From Chara braunii (taxonomy: Eukaryota; Streptophyta; Charophyceae; Charales; Characeae), in contig BFEA01000025.1 in the NCBI GenBank assembly GCA_003427395.1, positions 1,550,650-1,594,416 of the forward strand: a DNA stretch of 43,767 nt, given 5' to 3'. Below, piece after piece: positions 42,300 through 43,767 of the stretch (position 1 is its first letter; every line of letters starts with the position of its first letter). The translations under genes were made by a program, and so were the position numbers. The notes under the pieces were generated by a model, which saw only the letters and a list, made by a program, of their open reading frames with translations, ran no database searches and was not told the DNA's origin.

Positions 42300-43598
42300 G
42301 GTCCTGATCCATTACAACAGAATCTGACCCTACTGGCCAAATGGCCTGTGCAAGGCATGATGGAAGAAGGCACGAAGATATGGATGCATATGGCACAGTA
42401 CATTTTGGGTAAGGAGTGGGAACTGCAGGACCAGTCTAAAATATGGCTCTGTATGCTCCTGCCTTCCTTTAGCAACAGGAGGCCGAAGTCGAAACTCTGG
42501 AAAGGTATCTTAAAAGCCTGGCACAAGCTCAGGCCCAATAAGATCCACACTCCGACAATGAAACAAGAGGTGCTGAACCAGCTTCTTTTTGGAAATCCGT
42601 ATCTGGTCCAGCAGGATGGTACACCCTTCTCTGCAGAGGACACAGCGGGTTGCTTCGGAAGAACCTGGATCAAGAAAGGGGTAATGCAGATAAGAGATAT
42701 ATGTGACCCCTCATTGTCTTCCTTCAAAGATGAGGCCTCCCTCAGACAAATGCTACCACGTTTGCATAGAGTTGGAGATCATTTGAGGGACATCATAGCT
42801 GTGATTCCAAGGTCGTGGGTTCAGCTGTTAAGCGCAGACTCAGAAAATGATGAAGGCACTTGGTTACGAGACGAAGACAACCCAAACAGGGTGCTCCAAG
42901 TATTAGGCCCAGCCCTACCTTCAGGCATGCCGGTACAATCCTGGTGTCTGCCTGCAGGGTGTGGGCGGGAAGGTCTGCTAAAGTTGGAGAATAAGGAACA
43001 GCGGGTCCAGGACACCAGACATCTTCAAGAGGTAAGGGTCCTTACTCAGCGCGGTGGGCAAGGCAAACTTACAGTGACGTTGGGAAGATATGCGGCCCTC
43101 TACAAGGTGGAACCCAGCATGTTGGGATGGTCAGTTGACTGTAGCACACAGGGGAGCACAGCACGCTTTATACCCCTGCAGCAGTATCGCCCCAAGTTGG
43201 GAGTCGAGCTACAACAAGCCCAGCGGGAAAAGTCCCCTTTTTCTTTGGCACTAAAGAGAGCAGAACTGCATCAGCTGCAAGGAGTCTCCGCCCCCAGTCT
43301 TCGCAGATTCTGGAAAGGCCTCACCAGAAAGCCAGTCCAGAAACACGCAGGCATAATGTGGCTCCAATCTCTGATGGTTACTGCCACATCAGTTTGGTTG
43401 GCAGCCAAGGGAATGGACGTCCCCACAGAGTGCCTGCGGTGTAACTGGGGATGGGAAAACATGGTTCATCTGTGGGTCTGCTGCCCATTGGTTGACGAAC
43501 TCTCTACTTGGTGGAAGCAACAGTGGGAAAGAGGTGCAGGACCGCTTTTGGATTGGTCAGATCAGTGGATGTTGACGGGACTTCTTCCACAAGGCCTA
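42300..43598 (+). CDS. LINE ORF2 C-terminal region (copy 3), open frame, partial
   Basis: Codon-by-codon reading from 42300 to the window end finds no stop; the first ATG is at 42357. Text: QNLTLLAKWPVQGMM, WMHMAQYILGKEWELQ, VLNQLLFGNPYLVQQDGTPF, GRTWIKKGVMQIRDICD, IIAVIPRSWVQLL, then IMWLQSLMVTATSVWL and the zf-RVT finger ECLRCNWGWENMVHLWVCCP (Cys at 43431 and 43440, His at 43467, Cys at 43479). LINE homology stops at LTGLLPQG near 43596; later codons run through unrelated repeats, so the natural C-terminus is lost. A TGA at 42297 interrupts the upstream continuation. ORF2 nicks DNA and reverse-transcribes LINE RNA, but the endonuclease and RT lie outside this remnant. Best preserved frame in the window. 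Confidence 0.8.
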
Positions 43599-43628
43599 AC
43601 TTATTTTGCAAGGCCTAACTTATTCTGC
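43591..43628. repeat. 19-bp tandem duplication at the LINE breakpoint
   Basis: AAGGCCTAACTTATTTTGC is followed at once by the same 19 bases with one change. It coincides with the loss of LINE homology. Confidence 0.9.
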
Positions 43629-43656
43629 AGGCCTGGGTGTGACAAACTAGCTTCTG

Positions 43657-43767
43657 TAATGCGCGACTTTCAGCGCGAAGTGCTAAGCGGGGTCCCACAT
43701 CGATTGGATGGGTTGATGGAAAATTGCATGTGTGTTAATGCGCGACTTTCGGCGCGAAGTGCTAAGC
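43657..43767. repeat. start of a 79-bp-period repeat
   Basis: A 32-bp segment (TAATGCGCGACTTTC then GCGCGAAGTGCTAAGC) occurs at 43657-43688 and 43736-43767, 79 bp apart, with one difference. The second copy ends exactly at the window edge. Confidence 0.85.

Overview
The window looks like repeat-dominated nuclear DNA of a plant-lineage eukaryote. I find no convincing host gene, no tRNA or rRNA gene and no CRISPR array. Almost everything recognisable is retrotransposon: Ty3/gypsy gag-pol remnants, very long LTRs, LINE tails, foldback (MITE-like) DNA and minisatellites. Several Gag and Pol segments resemble proteins I remember from predicted Chara braunii retrotransposons (for example the minus-strand Gag at 9335-10081 with GESSGTK and EWVAGLSLGEDEEAL). 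A charophyte alga such as Chara is therefore my best guess; it is recollection and not a search result.

Layout. 1-1855: microsatellite and gene-free DNA. 1856-8951 (+): decayed Ty3/gypsy chromovirus in the order Gag, PR, RT, RNase H, INT, chromodomain, followed by a polypurine tract and one LTR. 9060-9097: a 38-bp Tn5/Nextera mate-pair junction sequence, which is a laboratory artefact and probably joins unrelated DNA. 9099-10081 (-): Gag and protease remnant of a second Ty3 element. 11138-11157: assembly gap.

11485-35695 (-): the centrepiece. Two direct repeats of about 4.25 and 4.32 kb flank a minus-strand interior of about 15.6 kb. Reading along the minus strand, the order is: LTR (35695-31377); a primer-binding site matching tRNA-Asp at 17 of 18 bases (31372-31355); a 2-kb AT-rich leader; a broken long extra reading frame of unknown family (29306-24843); an 87-bp minisatellite (24480-22691); Gag, PR, RT, RNase H and INT (22373-16035); and the second LTR (15732-11485). 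This is a giant LTR retrotransposon of about 24.2 kb with an extra ORF upstream of gag, comparable in architecture to Ogre-type elements. All its coding regions are broken, and catalytic residues are lost in RT and INT.

35697-36074: two adjacent foldback elements. 36498-43598 (+): LINE-derived C-terminal regions arranged head to tail. The first is split by a 2.4-kb insertion (37609-40024) with TGTGACG/CGTCACA ends and an ACAT target duplication, best read as a solo LTR. The last LINE keeps an open frame of more than 400 codons. The window ends in a 79-bp-period repeat.

None of these copies looks autonomous. Many stops are CGA to TGA or TGG to TAG/TGA, the pattern expected from cytosine-methylation decay. 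All identities and alignments here were made by eye.
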